Positions 9,381 to 18,368 of a DNA stretch of 64,000 bases are shown here, in pieces. Position 1 is the stretch's first letter; every line of letters starts with the position of its first letter. The notes beneath the pieces were generated by a model. It was not told the DNA's origin. It did not search any database and was given only the letters and a program-made list of their open reading frames with translations. This DNA comes from Flavobacteriaceae bacterium. Lineage in GTDB: Bacteria > Bacteroidota > Bacteroidia > Flavobacteriales > Flavobacteriaceae. The position numbers and the translations under genes are program-made. The stretch is from NCBI GenBank assembly GCA_003443635.1, contig CP031964.1, positions 776,321 to 840,320 on the forward strand. Direction: 5' to 3'.

Positions 9381-9542
9381 AGCGTTTTTTTATTTAGGTC
9401 GCCAAACATAATAATTACTTTCTTATTATTAAATAATGTAGTTTAATTTTAACAAATTTTAATAAATTAAAAAGAATACTATAGAGGAACACCCATTACT
9501 AGATTTAAAATATTATGGAGATATTTGAATGAACTAATAGTA

Positions 9543-10448
9543 TTAACCATTTATAGCTTCAACAGAAGAAATTTTTCCTTTAAGCATCTCCTTAAGCATA
9601 TTTTCTATACCATTTTTTAAGGTAAAAGTTGAAGACGGGCAACCACTACATGCTCCTTGTAAAATAACTTTAACTATTTTTGTATTTGCATCATAAGATT
9701 GGAATTCAATATTACCACCATCACTAGCAACAGCAGGCTTTACATATTCGTTAAGAATGTTTACAATGTCTTTAGAAGTATCATCTAAAGTTTCAAAATG
9801 TGCTTCTTTTTTAGCTTCAGTATTTTTTTTAAACTCTGGAGTATCTGCTAAAATAATAGGATCACCACTTTCGATATAACTTTTAATAAATTCTCTTAAT
9901 TCCATAGTAATATCATTCCATTCAGCAATATCATATTTGGTGACAGAGACATAATTCTCATCAATAAATACATTTTTTACAAATGGAAAATGAAATAATT
10001 TTATAGCAAAAGGAGATGATTTAGCTTGATCTATAGATGTAAATTCAAACATAGTCGGAACTAGTTTTTTGTTCGCTACAAACTTAATAACAGATGGGTT
10101 TGGAGTGCTTTCAGCATAAACGGTTACAGCTGTTTTTTTAATAGCTGTATTATTGGTTTCTACAACAATACCACCTTCATTTAAATAGGTTTCTATCTGA
10201 GAAGAAACCTCCTCTTGAACATCTTCCCACGCTACAATGTCGTAACGCTCTATAGCGATAAAATTACCAGAGATGTATATTTTTTTTACAAAAGGTAAAT
10301 AAAATAATTGCTGTGCTAAAGGTGAAGATTTAGCTTCGTCGATATTATTAAATTCAAAACTCTCGTATTGGGTTAAAAATATATTGGCTTCAAATTTTAA
10401 TATTGAAGCATTGCTAGTTTCTATAATAGAGATGTTAATTTTAGACAT
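9543..10448 (-). CDS. NifU-like Fe-S cluster carrier (Nfu family) with duplicated N-terminal domain
   Basis: A 301-residue protein with two tandem Nfu N-terminal domains (about 5-95 and 108-195; compare EAKSSPLAQQLFYLPFVKKIYI with QAKSSPFAIKLFHFPFVKNVFI) and a C-terminal NifU domain (about 225-300). The cluster-ligating pair is C267 and C270 in GACSGCPSST, and the DGGNIEF motif is intact. It should carry Fe-S clusters to apoproteins. The start at 10448 (MSKINIS) is preferred over the in-frame ATG at 10478, because a -7 element (TATTTTTG, 10471-10464) lies between the two and would put 10478 upstream of transcription. Confidence 0.92.
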   Translation of the reverse strand: MSKINISIIETSNASILKFEANIFLTQYESFEFNNIDEAKSSPLAQQLFYLPFVKKIYISGNFIAIERYDIVAWEDVQEEVSSQIETYLNEGGIVVETNNTAIKKTAVTVYAESTPNPSVIKFVANKKLVPTMFEFTSIDQAKSSPFAIKLFHFPFVKNVFIDENYVSVTKYDIAEWNDITMELREFIKSYIESGDPIILADTPEFKKNTEAKKEAHFETLDDTSKDIVNILNEYVKPAVASDGGNIEFQSYDANTKIVKVILQGACSGCPSSTFTLKNGIENMLKEMLKGKISSVEAING

Positions 10449-10463
10449 TGCATTTATTTTATG

Positions 10464-10471
10464 CAAAAATA
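10464..10471 (-). promoter_or_regulatory. Probable -7 element (TAnnTTTG) for the Nfu gene
   Basis: TATTTTTG matches the Bacteroidetes primary-sigma -7 consensus TAnnTTTG. It lies 15 bases before the ATG at 10448, which gives a short leader. No convincing -33 TTTG is visible upstream, so this is a positional inference that also decides the start codon. Confidence 0.45.
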
Positions 10472-10599
10472 AAAACATAATAGGGATAATATAACTTTTT
10501 AACTAAATAATAAAGGCGTTTAATCGGTTAATTACACTATTAAACTTTTTATTATATAGTGCTAATAAAAAAATTATATATTTGATAATATGCACGAAT

Positions 10600-10615
10600 A
10601 CGCATAGTTATGCGT
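10600..10615. repeat. Perfect 7-bp inverted repeat in the leader of the PorP-like gene
   Basis: Arms ACGCATA and TATGCGT are separated by GT and lie 32 bases before the ATG at 10648. A possible -7 element TATATTTG is at 10577-10584, which would put the repeat in the 5' leader. It could be an operator or a small hairpin; there is no T-tract, so a terminator is unlikely. Confidence 0.35.
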
Positions 10616-10647
10616 TATTGATAATGTATTAATTATTTTTTAATTAA

Positions 10648-11655
10648 ATGGAATTTAAAAAATACTATTTTTTCTTATTAGTTACTTTATATTTCTCTTT
10701 TGCGAATGGGCAAGAAGGGATTCCGATTTACTCAGATTATTTAACAGATAATTATTACTTATTACACCCTTCTACGGCAGGAATTAGTATTAATGGGAAA
10801 GCAAGATTAACTGCAAGACAGCAATGGTTTGGAGTAGACGATGCACCTAGTTTACAAACATTAAGTGTTAATAGTCGTATAGGTGATACAGCTTCTGGTG
10901 TTGGAGGTATTGTATATAATGATAGTAATGGTTTTCATTCACAATCTGGAGGATATTTAACCTATGCACATCATGTTTTATTATCACGAAATCCAGTAGA
11001 TTTAAATATGATTTCTTTTGGGCTAAGTGCAGGATTTATACAATATAGGTTAGATGAAACTTCTTTTTTATCTCAAGGATTTGATAGGCTTATCACAGGT
11101 ACTCAAGTTAGTGCAACAAATTTTAATATTGACTTAGGATTTTCATATCACTTTTTAGATTTCTATACGCACTTTACAGTTAAAAATGTTTTAGAAAACG
11201 ACGGTGTAAACTTTAATGAGCAAGGATTTAGTTTTAATAACTTAAGAACTTATATCGCATCACCTGGATATGTTTTTAGTAGCATTAATAGTGATTGGAG
11301 TTATGAACCTTCAGTATTATTTGCATATAGAGATGCTACAAAAGAATCTTTTGCAGATTTTAATTTTAAAGTTTATAAAGAAACATATTATGGTAAAATA
11401 TGGGCAGGGATTTCTTATAGAAGAAGTTTTGATGGTGCTGAGTTTTTAAATGGCTCTGGAGTTAGTAGTCAAAAACTACAATTTTTTACACCATTATTAG
11501 GTGTTAATTATAAAAAGTTTGTTTTCGCATATACATATTCATATCAAGCTAATTCTGTGGTATTTACTAACGGAGGCTTTCATCAAATAACATTAGGAAT
11601 AAATTTTGGGAATACTCGAGAAAAATGGGATTGTAATTGTCCTAGTGTAAATTAA
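10648..11655 (+). CDS. PorP/SprF family outer membrane protein (type IX secretion/gliding)
   Basis: A 335-residue beta-barrel protein with a signal peptide ending FANGQ. The family signature follows: a YSDYLTDNYYLLHPSTAG-type segment (residues 27-46), ARQQWFGVDDAP and repeated amphipathic strands. It ends in a strand (HQITLGINFG) plus a short Cys-containing tail. PorP/SprF proteins anchor or process type IX-secreted adhesins and are usually encoded next to their cargo. No cargo with a type IX C-terminal domain lies beside it; the following genes encode a sensor kinase and regulator. It is followed by a terminator hairpin. Confidence 0.9.
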   Translation: MEFKKYYFFLLVTLYFSFANGQEGIPIYSDYLTDNYYLLHPSTAGISINGKARLTARQQWFGVDDAPSLQTLSVNSRIGDTASGVGGIVYNDSNGFHSQSGGYLTYAHHVLLSRNPVDLNMISFGLSAGFIQYRLDETSFLSQGFDRLITGTQVSATNFNIDLGFSYHFLDFYTHFTVKNVLENDGVNFNEQGFSFNNLRTYIASPGYVFSSINSDWSYEPSVLFAYRDATKESFADFNFKVYKETYYGKIWAGISYRRSFDGAEFLNGSGVSSQKLQFFTPLLGVNYKKFVFAYTYSYQANSVVFTNGGFHQITLGINFGNTREKWDCNCPSVN

Positions 11656-11680
11656 AATGCTATTGATATTTCGTTAATAA

Positions 11681-11713
11681 AAAAAGGCATAACCCATAGT
11701 TATGTCTTTTTTT
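11681..11713 (+). terminator. Rho-independent terminator after the PorP-like gene
   Basis: Stem arms AAAAAGGCATAAC and GTTATGTCTTTTT (one G-T pair) enclose a 5-base loop, and the 3' arm runs directly into a T-tract. It begins 26 bases after the stop and separates this gene from the downstream two-component pair. Confidence 0.8.
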
Positions 11714-11872
11714 ATTATAAAATTTAAAATGAGGGAACTCTTAGTATTAATTAGTAAACGTATGTTTTGAATGCGTAAAATGAACGATTAGATATTAAAA
11801 AGTAGAGTTTATAAAAATTCTCGTTTTATTTTATCACGTAAAGTGCGTATGTTTACTAACTTACAATACAAA

Positions 11873-14032
11873 ATGATACGATTTTATAAATATATATACG
11901 CTTTTGTGATATGCTTTTTTTCATTGACATCGTATGCCCAAATAATAGATAAATCTCAGAACGAAGAAAACTTTATAGTTAGAGGATCTGTTGTAAACAA
12001 TGAAACGAATGATCCTATAGCAAATGTAGCTATTGAAGTAAATACAGGGAAATATACAAGAACAGACAATTCAGGGCAATTTCGAGTACAAGTTAAAATT
12101 GGAGATCAATTAATTATTAGGCATAGCGATTTTAATACGGTTTATTATACGATTAAAAGTAATGAGCGCATTCAGGTAAGAGTAAAGTCAGATATTTATC
12201 GTTCAAAAAATAAATCTAGTATATCTTCAAAAGAGTTTAAATCATTAATAGATTCTGTAGATGTTTATTTTAAAGAAAATGTAGAAAAAAGCATTGACTT
12301 TATTGGAGAAGCATTAAAGATTTCTTCATCTAAAAGAGAAAATGCAGAAGCTTATGAGGTTTTAGCAGATATATATTTTGAATGGAAGCAATTTGACCTT
12401 GCCATATCCAATTATAAAATCAGTCTTCAAAATGAAATTTCTAATGAAGTAAGTTTAAAACTTGCAAAAGCCTATAATTTTTATGGAGATTATGATGAAG
12501 GAATTGACATATATTTAAATATAGATGTAAAAACACTATCTAATTGGCAATTAGTTGTTTTTTATGAAGGTATAGGAGATTTATATTTTAAAAAAAATGA
12601 CTATGAAATAGCTATTTCTAATTATAAAAAAAGTTTAGCAGTTGCTGAACAGCATAAGATTACACCTAAAATAACAGACTTAAATTCTAAAATCGCAAAA
12701 ACATATGATGCAAATGGAGAGCAGGGGAGAGCAAAAGGCTTTTTTAATAATGCATTAAACTTAGCAGCACAAGAAAGCGAAAAACGAGAAGTTGAAGAAA
12801 AAGTTACTGTAGCAGATTTTCAAAATAAAAATAGAGCATATAATCAAGAGATAAAATTAAGAAAACAAATATTACAAGTTGTAGAAAATATTGAATTAGA
12901 TTCTGTTTTTGATAATGAAAGTGCTTTAACACCACAAAAACAAAATTATAAAATAGGTAATGCCTATGCATTGCAAGAAAACTTTGAGGAGGCTATTCCA
13001 TATTTTGAGAAAAGTATTGAAGAAGCAAATAATAGAGAGGACATACTTATAGAAAAAGAAGCCACTAAAAAACTAGCTGAAGCTCAAAGAGATGCTGGAG
13101 ATACGGAAGCGGCACTATCTTCTATTAAAAAATATGAAATACTTGTAGACGAATTGTATATTAAAAAAGAACAAGAAATATCTCGAGCAGCACGTATTTC
13201 AAAAGATTTAATTACAAAACAAAACAGGATTTTAAGTTTGGTAAAAGATAGAGAACTTTCAGAGAGTAATTATCAACTTACAGAAGAACAGAATAAGAAT
13301 CAGAAAATTATTATTTATTCCTTAATTGGAGGGTTGTTTCTTTTACTTATGAGTGCTTATGCAATGATTAAATATATAAAACAGCAACAGTTAACAAATA
13401 ATTTATTAGCATTAAAATCTTTAAGAAGTCAAATGAATCCTCATTTTATTTTTAATGCTTTAAATTCAGTGAATAGTTTTATTGCTACTAGCGATGAACG
13501 TTCAGCGAATAAATATTTATCAGATTTTTCTTTGTTAATGAGAGCAGTATTGGAAAATAGTGAAGAGAGTTTTATTTCCTTAGAAAAAGAAATCGAATTA
13601 TTACAACTTTATACCAAGTTAGAACATTCAAGATTTAAAGATAAATTTGAATACTCGATAGTAGTTGACAAAGATGTAAAAGTCGAAGATTTTCAAATTC
13701 CACCAATGCTCTTGCAGCCCTATATTGAAAATGCCGTGTGGCATGGTTTGCGTTATAAAAAAGAATTAGGGTATTTAAATATTACAATTTCCCAAAGAGA
13801 AAAAGATAAGCTTGAAATTGTAATAATAGATAATGGTATTGGAAGAGAAAAGTCTAAAGCTTTAAAAACTGAGCATCAACAAAAGCAAAACTCAAAAGGA
13901 ATGAGTACTATTAAAAAACGTGTCACTATTTTAAACAAGATGTATAAAAATAGAATAGATATAAATATTGATGACTATCAAAAAACAGGAGATATTGGCA
14001 CAAAAGTAGTAGTAACTATTAAAAAAAATTAA
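11873..14032 (+). CDS. TPR-containing sensor histidine kinase, LytS/YpdA-type (His_kinase PF06580)
   Basis: A 719-residue exported-then-anchored sensor. It has a signal peptide (MIRFYKYIYAF..TSYAQ), a carboxypeptidase-regulatory-like beta-sandwich (about 33-100), TPR repeats (about 130-440), a coiled segment, one transmembrane helix (about 472-492), then the kinase. The phospho-acceptor motif QMNPHFIFNALN places the His at residue 524. The ATPase N-box NAVWHGL has N620, and the G-box IIDNGIG is present. ATG 11873 is chosen over GTG 11843 because it starts the signal peptide. The response regulator begins directly after the stop. The periplasmic TPR array should sense an envelope or protein ligand. 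Confidence 0.9.
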   Translation: MIRFYKYIYAFVICFFSLTSYAQIIDKSQNEENFIVRGSVVNNETNDPIANVAIEVNTGKYTRTDNSGQFRVQVKIGDQLIIRHSDFNTVYYTIKSNERIQVRVKSDIYRSKNKSSISSKEFKSLIDSVDVYFKENVEKSIDFIGEALKISSSKRENAEAYEVLADIYFEWKQFDLAISNYKISLQNEISNEVSLKLAKAYNFYGDYDEGIDIYLNIDVKTLSNWQLVVFYEGIGDLYFKKNDYEIAISNYKKSLAVAEQHKITPKITDLNSKIAKTYDANGEQGRAKGFFNNALNLAAQESEKREVEEKVTVADFQNKNRAYNQEIKLRKQILQVVENIELDSVFDNESALTPQKQNYKIGNAYALQENFEEAIPYFEKSIEEANNREDILIEKEATKKLAEAQRDAGDTEAALSSIKKYEILVDELYIKKEQEISRAARISKDLITKQNRILSLVKDRELSESNYQLTEEQNKNQKIIIYSLIGGLFLLLMSAYAMIKYIKQQQLTNNLLALKSLRSQMNPHFIFNALNSVNSFIATSDERSANKYLSDFSLLMRAVLENSEESFISLEKEIELLQLYTKLEHSRFKDKFEYSIVVDKDVKVEDFQIPPMLLQPYIENAVWHGLRYKKELGYLNITISQREKDKLEIVIIDNGIGREKSKALKTEHQQKQNSKGMSTIKKRVTILNKMYKNRIDINIDDYQKTGDIGTKVVVTIKKN

Positions 14033-14767
14033 ATGCAGTTAAAATCAATCATTGTTGAAGATGAAGAGACAAGTCGGGAAATTTTAAAGAATTACCTTAA
14101 AAAGTATTGTCCTAGTGTTAAAGTTTTAGGAGAGGCATCTCATATAGACGAAGCTTTGCTACTAATAAAAAAGCACGAATTAGACCTTGTGTTTTTAGAT
14201 GTAGAAATGCCTTATGGTAATGCTTTCGACCTACTCGAAAAAATAGAGGAAATAAATTTCGAGACAATTTTTGTAACAGCATATAATCATTATGCAATAG
14301 AGGCATTAAATATGCATGCATCGTATTATTTAATGAAGCCCATTGCAATAGACGAACTTATTAAAGCAGTAGATTATGTTTTAGAAATAAAAATAAAAGA
14401 AGATGCGTTGCAAGATCAAGTTTTAATCTCTAAAACAAATACTGTAAATGGAAAGATAACAATCCCACAACAAAATGGGTTTGAGGTTATAGAAACGGCT
14501 TCAATTTTGTATTGTAAAGCAGATGATAATTATACCGAGATATACCTCAATAACAACAAAAAAAAGTTAGTTAGTAAGACTTTAAAATATTTTGAAGACA
14601 TTTTAATTGATAGTAGTTTTGCAAGAGTACATAAATCTTATTTGGTAAATGTAAATGAGATTGTAAAGTATTTGAAAGGAAAAGGTGGAAGTGTTGTGTT
14701 GAGTAATGGTCAGGAAATTATGGTTTCTGCATCCCAAAAATCTAATCTATTATCTTATTTTAAATAA
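14033..14767 (+). CDS. LytTR-family response regulator
   Basis: A 244-residue protein with a receiver domain (about 1-120; acidic pocket D10/E11, phospho-acceptor D56 in VFLDVEMP, conserved Lys in LMKPI) and a C-terminal LytTR DNA-binding domain (about 150-244; ILYCKADDNYTEIYL, FARVHKSYLVNVN). It starts at the base after the kinase stop and is certainly its cognate partner. LytTR regulators bind direct repeats upstream of targets. No target site could be picked by eye, but the neighbouring PorP-like gene is an obvious candidate to test. Confidence 0.93.
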   Translation: MQLKSIIVEDEETSREILKNYLKKYCPSVKVLGEASHIDEALLLIKKHELDLVFLDVEMPYGNAFDLLEKIEEINFETIFVTAYNHYAIEALNMHASYYLMKPIAIDELIKAVDYVLEIKIKEDALQDQVLISKTNTVNGKITIPQQNGFEVIETASILYCKADDNYTEIYLNNNKKKLVSKTLKYFEDILIDSSFARVHKSYLVNVNEIVKYLKGKGGSVVLSNGQEIMVSASQKSNLLSYFK

Positions 14768-14772
14768 AAACT

Positions 14773-15285
14773 ATGATTATAAAGCCAGTTAAAGGAAAAA
14801 AACCAGAAATAGCAGATGATTGTTATATTGCTGAGAACGCAACGATTTTGGGAGAAGTGTCAATTGGAGAACAGTGTAGTATATGGTTTAATGCAGTTAT
14901 TAGAGGCGATGTAAATTATATTAACATAGGAAATAAAGTTAATGTTCAGGATGGAGCTGTTATTCATGCAACTTATAAAACAGCTCCAACAAATATTGGA
15001 AACAATGTATCTATTGGACATAATGCAATTGTTCATGGATGCACTATACATGATGATGTGTTAATAGGTATGGGAAGTATTGTTATGGATAATTGTGTAA
15101 TCGAAAGTAATAGTATTATAGCTGCGGGTGCTGTGGTCACAAAAAATACTAGAGTTGAAGCTGGAAGCATTTATGCTGGTATACCTGCTAAAAAAGTGAA
15201 AGATATTAGTCAAGAATTAATTTCTCATGAAATTAATAGGATTGCAGATAATTATATAGAATATTCTAGCTGGTTTAGAGAGTGA
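14773..15285 (+). CDS. Gamma-carbonic anhydrase-like hexapeptide-repeat protein
   Basis: A 170-residue left-handed beta-helix protein of the YrdA/PaaY/CaiE type, with many [LIV]-G-x4 turns (SIGEQCSIWFNAVIRGD, NIGNNVSIGHNAIVHGC). Three histidines are placed as zinc ligands: one in VIHATY and two in GHNAIVH. The RGD motif is conserved in this family. It lies 5 bases after the response regulator. Family members range from active gamma-carbonic anhydrases to proteins of unknown activity, so the catalytic function is not certain. Confidence 0.88.
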   Translation: MIIKPVKGKKPEIADDCYIAENATILGEVSIGEQCSIWFNAVIRGDVNYINIGNKVNVQDGAVIHATYKTAPTNIGNNVSIGHNAIVHGCTIHDDVLIGMGSIVMDNCVIESNSIIAAGAVVTKNTRVEAGSIYAGIPAKKVKDISQELISHEINRIADNYIEYSSWFRE

Positions 15286-15293
15286 TTTAATTA

Positions 15294-15650
15294 TTATGTA
15301 ATCGTGTCTTTCAGAAGATTAATTAGCTCCTCTGCAGATGAAATTTTATTTATTTCACTTGTATTTAAAATAACTTCTAAATTAACATGCTCTTTTTTTA
15401 AAATTATAGGGTAAGTATAATTAGTATTGGGGTAAAGTTTTAAAAATTCATCAATGTGATAGAATTTTATATCTAGATTACTATTAATTTTAAAAGCTTT
15501 CCAAATCTTATTTTCAGAAAATGTACCGTGTGTTAGCATACATAGATTACAAGTATAAGTTTTAGGGCTAAATAATTTATGACCAATATCAAACAAAGTA
15601 TTTATAGTCCCTGAATTCGCATTATATATAAACAAAAGAGTATGCATCAT
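15294..15650 (-). CDS. Conserved small protein with CxxC motif, unknown function
   Basis: A 118-residue protein (ATG ATG start, so 117 or 118 residues). It begins with a strand FIYNANSG, a helix, then TYTCNLCMLTHG, which carries a CNLC pair, and later a strand YPIILKK. The fold looks small and alpha/beta. Similar proteins in related bacteria are sometimes loosely labelled GTPase, but no P-loop is visible, so I do not use that name. The CxxC could bind metal or be redox active. It follows murI in the same direction after 34 bases and may be co-transcribed with it. Confidence 0.7.
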   Translation of the reverse strand: MMHTLLFIYNANSGTINTLFDIGHKLFSPKTYTCNLCMLTHGTFSENKIWKAFKINSNLDIKFYHIDEFLKLYPNTNYTYPIILKKEHVNLEVILNTSEINKISSAEELINLLKDTIT

Positions 15651-15684
15651 TTTTATGACGATATATTATCATAAAGCTAACAAT

Positions 15685-16470
15685 CTAAAAATCTAAATAT
15701 AATACATCAAGATTGTTATTATTCAAAAGAGATGAGAGTACTCCAGTAGATGTATTTGTGTAAAAAATGGAATTTCCCAAATTTGATGTTTCGGTATTTA
15801 ATAAATTGTAAGATTTTAAAACTGATTTAGTTTGTTTTGCTACAGCTTCTCCAGAATCTATAATTTGTATATGGTGTGGTAGTAATTCTGAAAGTAGAGG
15901 TATTATATAAGGATAATGAGTACATCCTAAAACTAGATAATCGATATTAGCATCTAACATAGGTTGTAAATATTCTTTTAATAGTAATTTCATATCGACA
16001 GATTCTGACTTTCCTTCTTCTATTAAAGTAACAATCCCTTCTCCTATTTGCTCTATAACTTGTATGTTATTGGTATATAGATTGGTAGTTTTATGAAATA
16101 GCTCACTAGCTAATGTGCCTTTAGTAGCTAAAATACCAATTGCATTTGTTTTAGTTTGTAAAGCAGCAGGCTTTATAGCTGGTTCGATTCCAATAATAGG
16201 AATATTATAAGAATTTCGAAGTGTTTTTATGGCATTTGTAGTTGCAGTATTACAAGCAACTATAATGAGTTTACAATTATTTTTTATAAGCAGTTCTGTA
16301 TTTTTAATACTTAATTTAAGTATCTCTTCAGGGGATTTATTACCATAAGGAGCATATTTACTATCTGCAAGATAAATAGTATTTTCATAAGGCAGTAATT
16401 GGCAAATTTCTTTCCAAATAGAAGTTCCTCCAACACCAGAATCAAAAATACCTATAGGTTGTTTACTCAT
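15685..16470 (-). CDS. murI: Glutamate racemase
   Basis: A 261-residue enzyme that makes D-glutamate for peptidoglycan. The two catalytic cysteines are C73 (VACNTATTNA) and C183 (LGCTHYPY). The N-terminal GIFDSGVGG supplies the conserved Asp, and ADSKYAPYGNKS is the substrate-binding segment. Length matches the family. It is separated from the upstream chaperone gene by a terminator hairpin, so it probably has its own promoter in the short gap or relies on readthrough. Confidence 0.97.
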   Translation of the reverse strand: MSKQPIGIFDSGVGGTSIWKEICQLLPYENTIYLADSKYAPYGNKSPEEILKLSIKNTELLIKNNCKLIIVACNTATTNAIKTLRNSYNIPIIGIEPAIKPAALQTKTNAIGILATKGTLASELFHKTTNLYTNNIQVIEQIGEGIVTLIEEGKSESVDMKLLLKEYLQPMLDANIDYLVLGCTHYPYIIPLLSELLPHHIQIIDSGEAVAKQTKSVLKSYNLLNTETSNLGNSIFYTNTSTGVLSSLLNNNNLDVLYLDF

Positions 16471-16480
16471 TTCTCACAAA

Positions 16481-16511
16481 AATAAAAAAGCTGCCTTAAT
16501 AAGACAGCTTT
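16481..16511 (-). terminator. Rho-independent terminator downstream of the OmpH-like gene
   Basis: Read on the minus strand, arms AAAGCTGTCTT and AAGGCAGCTTT (one G-T pair) enclose a 3-base loop and are followed by a T-rich run. It ends just 10 bases before the murI ATG, leaving little room for a promoter. Confidence 0.8.
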
Positions 16512-16537
16512 AAATTATAATTTTAAAATGTAATTTT

Positions 16538-17038
16538 TTAGATGCCTAATTCTTTTTTAACATCAGCCATTAAATCTTTACCTTCAGCCATAATTAAACC
16601 TGGACTATCCATTACATATTGAAATCCTTGCGCTCTAGCTACTTTTTGTATAGCTGCTACTGCTTTTTCACTAATAGGATTTAAAAGATCGGCTTGCTTT
16701 TTTTGAATATCTTGAGCTCCTTTTTGTCTAAATTGTTGAATGCTTTGTTCCATAGTCAATAACTCTTGTTGACGTTTTTGATTTTCTTCATCAGTTTTAG
16801 TAGAAGCTTCTTCTTGATATTGCTTAGCTTTATTTTGATATTCAGTTACTATACCTTTTAAATCTGTGTCTAAAGTAGTTGCAAATTTTTCAGCTTCAGC
16901 TTGAGCTGCCTTATATTCTGGCATTGCAGCTATAAGTTCTTGAGTATTAATATGAGCAATTTTACTCTGTGCGTTCATAAGACTCATTCCACCAATAAAA
17001 AGTGTAATTGCTAATAAAGTAGTTTTTAAATGTTTCAT
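16538..17038 (-). CDS. OmpH/Skp family periplasmic chaperone
   Basis: A 166-residue protein with a signal peptide (MKHLKTTLLAITLFIGGMSLMNAQ). It continues with the family N-terminal strand KIAHINTQELIAAMPEY, a long Gln/Lys/Glu-rich coiled-coil hairpin (about 45-125) and a C-terminal strand-helix (FQYVMDSPGLI). Skp-type trimers hold unfolded outer-membrane proteins for the BAM complex, and bamA lies two genes upstream in the same direction. Length is normal for Skp. Confidence 0.93.
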   Translation of the reverse strand: MKHLKTTLLAITLFIGGMSLMNAQSKIAHINTQELIAAMPEYKAAQAEAEKFATTLDTDLKGIVTEYQNKAKQYQEEASTKTDEENQKRQQELLTMEQSIQQFRQKGAQDIQKKQADLLNPISEKAVAAIQKVARAQGFQYVMDSPGLIMAEGKDLMADVKKELGI

Positions 17039-17068
17039 TTTTAAGTAATTGTATTATAAATTGTTGTT

Positions 17069-18232
17069 TTAATTATTGTTTTTTGTTGAAGTGCTATCTT
17101 TAGCTTTTTGCTCTTCAAGTTTCTTTTTCCTAGCTTTTTCTCTAGCTTCTAATATTTTCTTTTTCTTTTCTTCTAATGCCTTTTTACGAATTTCTTTTGG
17201 GCTTAATTTTTTTGTTTTTTCTTCTCCTACTGTTCCAGTTTTCTTTTCTTTTTCAACTTTTGCTTTTTTAGCACGATCCTCTAATATTTTTTTCTTTTTT
17301 TCTTCTAAAATTTCTTTTGGACTTAATTTTTTTGCTGAATTTGTTTCTACAGAGTTTTCTTTATCATTTTTAATTTCTGATTCTAAATTTACCCCTTCTT
17401 TTTTAGCTTTCTTTGCATTAGCTTTTTCTTCTCTAGCTTTTGCTCTCTCTTCAGCTATTTTCTTTTTCTTTTCTTTTAAAGCTTCTTTTTTTGCAGCTCT
17501 TTCTGCTAACCAATCTTCTTGTTCTTTTTTTCGCTGTGCTTTTCTGTCTGCCAATATTTTGGCTCTTGATTCTTTACTAGTGTCAACTCCTCGCTCTTTT
17601 TGAGACGCTTCACGTTCTTCTAAATCCTTTTGTATATCATCTTCTTTTTCAGCAACTTTTCTTTCTCTTCTACTTTCCGCTTGTTTACGATTTGAAGATC
17701 TAGTGATTAAACTTAAAACACGATCACTTATATTAAATCTATCTGCAGAGTATAACATAGTAGCTTCAGATTTATCTAAAATATAATCATAATTCCTAGT
17801 AGCAGCTATTTCTTGAACAGCATTAAATATTTGATCTTGAACAGGCTGCATTAATTGACGCCGTTGAATTATTAAATCGCCGTTTGGGCCAAATCTTTTT
17901 TGTTGATAATCTAAAATTTCTTTTTCTTCAATATCAATTTCTTCTTGACGTTCTTCAATGAGTTCTTTAGTTAATAAAATACTTTCACTACTTAACTGTT
18001 TCTTTTTTTGATCAAGGTCAGTTAGTCGAATTTCAATTTCACTTTTCCATTTTTGAACTTTAATTTCTAATTGAGATGAAGCTTCTTGGAATTCAGGTAC
18101 GTTCTGTAATATATATTCTGTATCTATATAACCAATTCTAATAGATCTTTGTGCAGAGATAGATGAACACACAAATAATAACAATAAAAAAAGAACTTTG
18201 ATTTTTACATATTTAATAGTAGTCAATTTCAT
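17069..18232 (-). CDS. OmpH/Skp family protein with a long Lys/Glu-rich C-terminal extension
   Basis: A 387-residue protein with a signal peptide (ending SISAQ) and an OmpH/Skp domain (about 30-175; IGYIDTEYILQNVPEF, then coiled coil, then NYDYILDKSEATMLYS). A strongly charged tail of about 210 residues follows, in which units such as LSPKEI..EEKKKKIL recur. The Skp domain alone would make a normal-length chaperone, so the tail doubles the protein. It lies between bamA and the short OmpH gene. The tail could be a long helix or a disordered, polyanion-binding segment; its role is unknown. Confidence 0.9.
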   Translation of the reverse strand: MKLTTIKYVKIKVLFLLLLFVCSSISAQRSIRIGYIDTEYILQNVPEFQEASSQLEIKVQKWKSEIEIRLTDLDQKKKQLSSESILLTKELIEERQEEIDIEEKEILDYQQKRFGPNGDLIIQRRQLMQPVQDQIFNAVQEIAATRNYDYILDKSEATMLYSADRFNISDRVLSLITRSSNRKQAESRRERKVAEKEDDIQKDLEEREASQKERGVDTSKESRAKILADRKAQRKKEQEDWLAERAAKKEALKEKKKKIAEERAKAREEKANAKKAKKEGVNLESEIKNDKENSVETNSAKKLSPKEILEEKKKKILEDRAKKAKVEKEKKTGTVGEEKTKKLSPKEIRKKALEEKKKKILEAREKARKKKLEEQKAKDSTSTKNNN

Positions 18233-18368
18233 ATTATAAACGTTAATACTTAGAAAAAACGTAATTTAAACTAAGTTTTGGATTCTTCAAATAAACGAAA
18301 TAAATCCTGAAAAATTTTAACACATTATTAAATAGTTATTATGCTTATAGAAAATACCGTGCCAAAAA

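Noticed and set aside
17076..17603. Long plus-strand open frame rich in Phe and Ser opposite the OmpH-like tail
   Set aside because: It is the mirror image of the Lys/Glu-rich repeats on the minus strand; low complexity keeps it open and there is no start context or homology.
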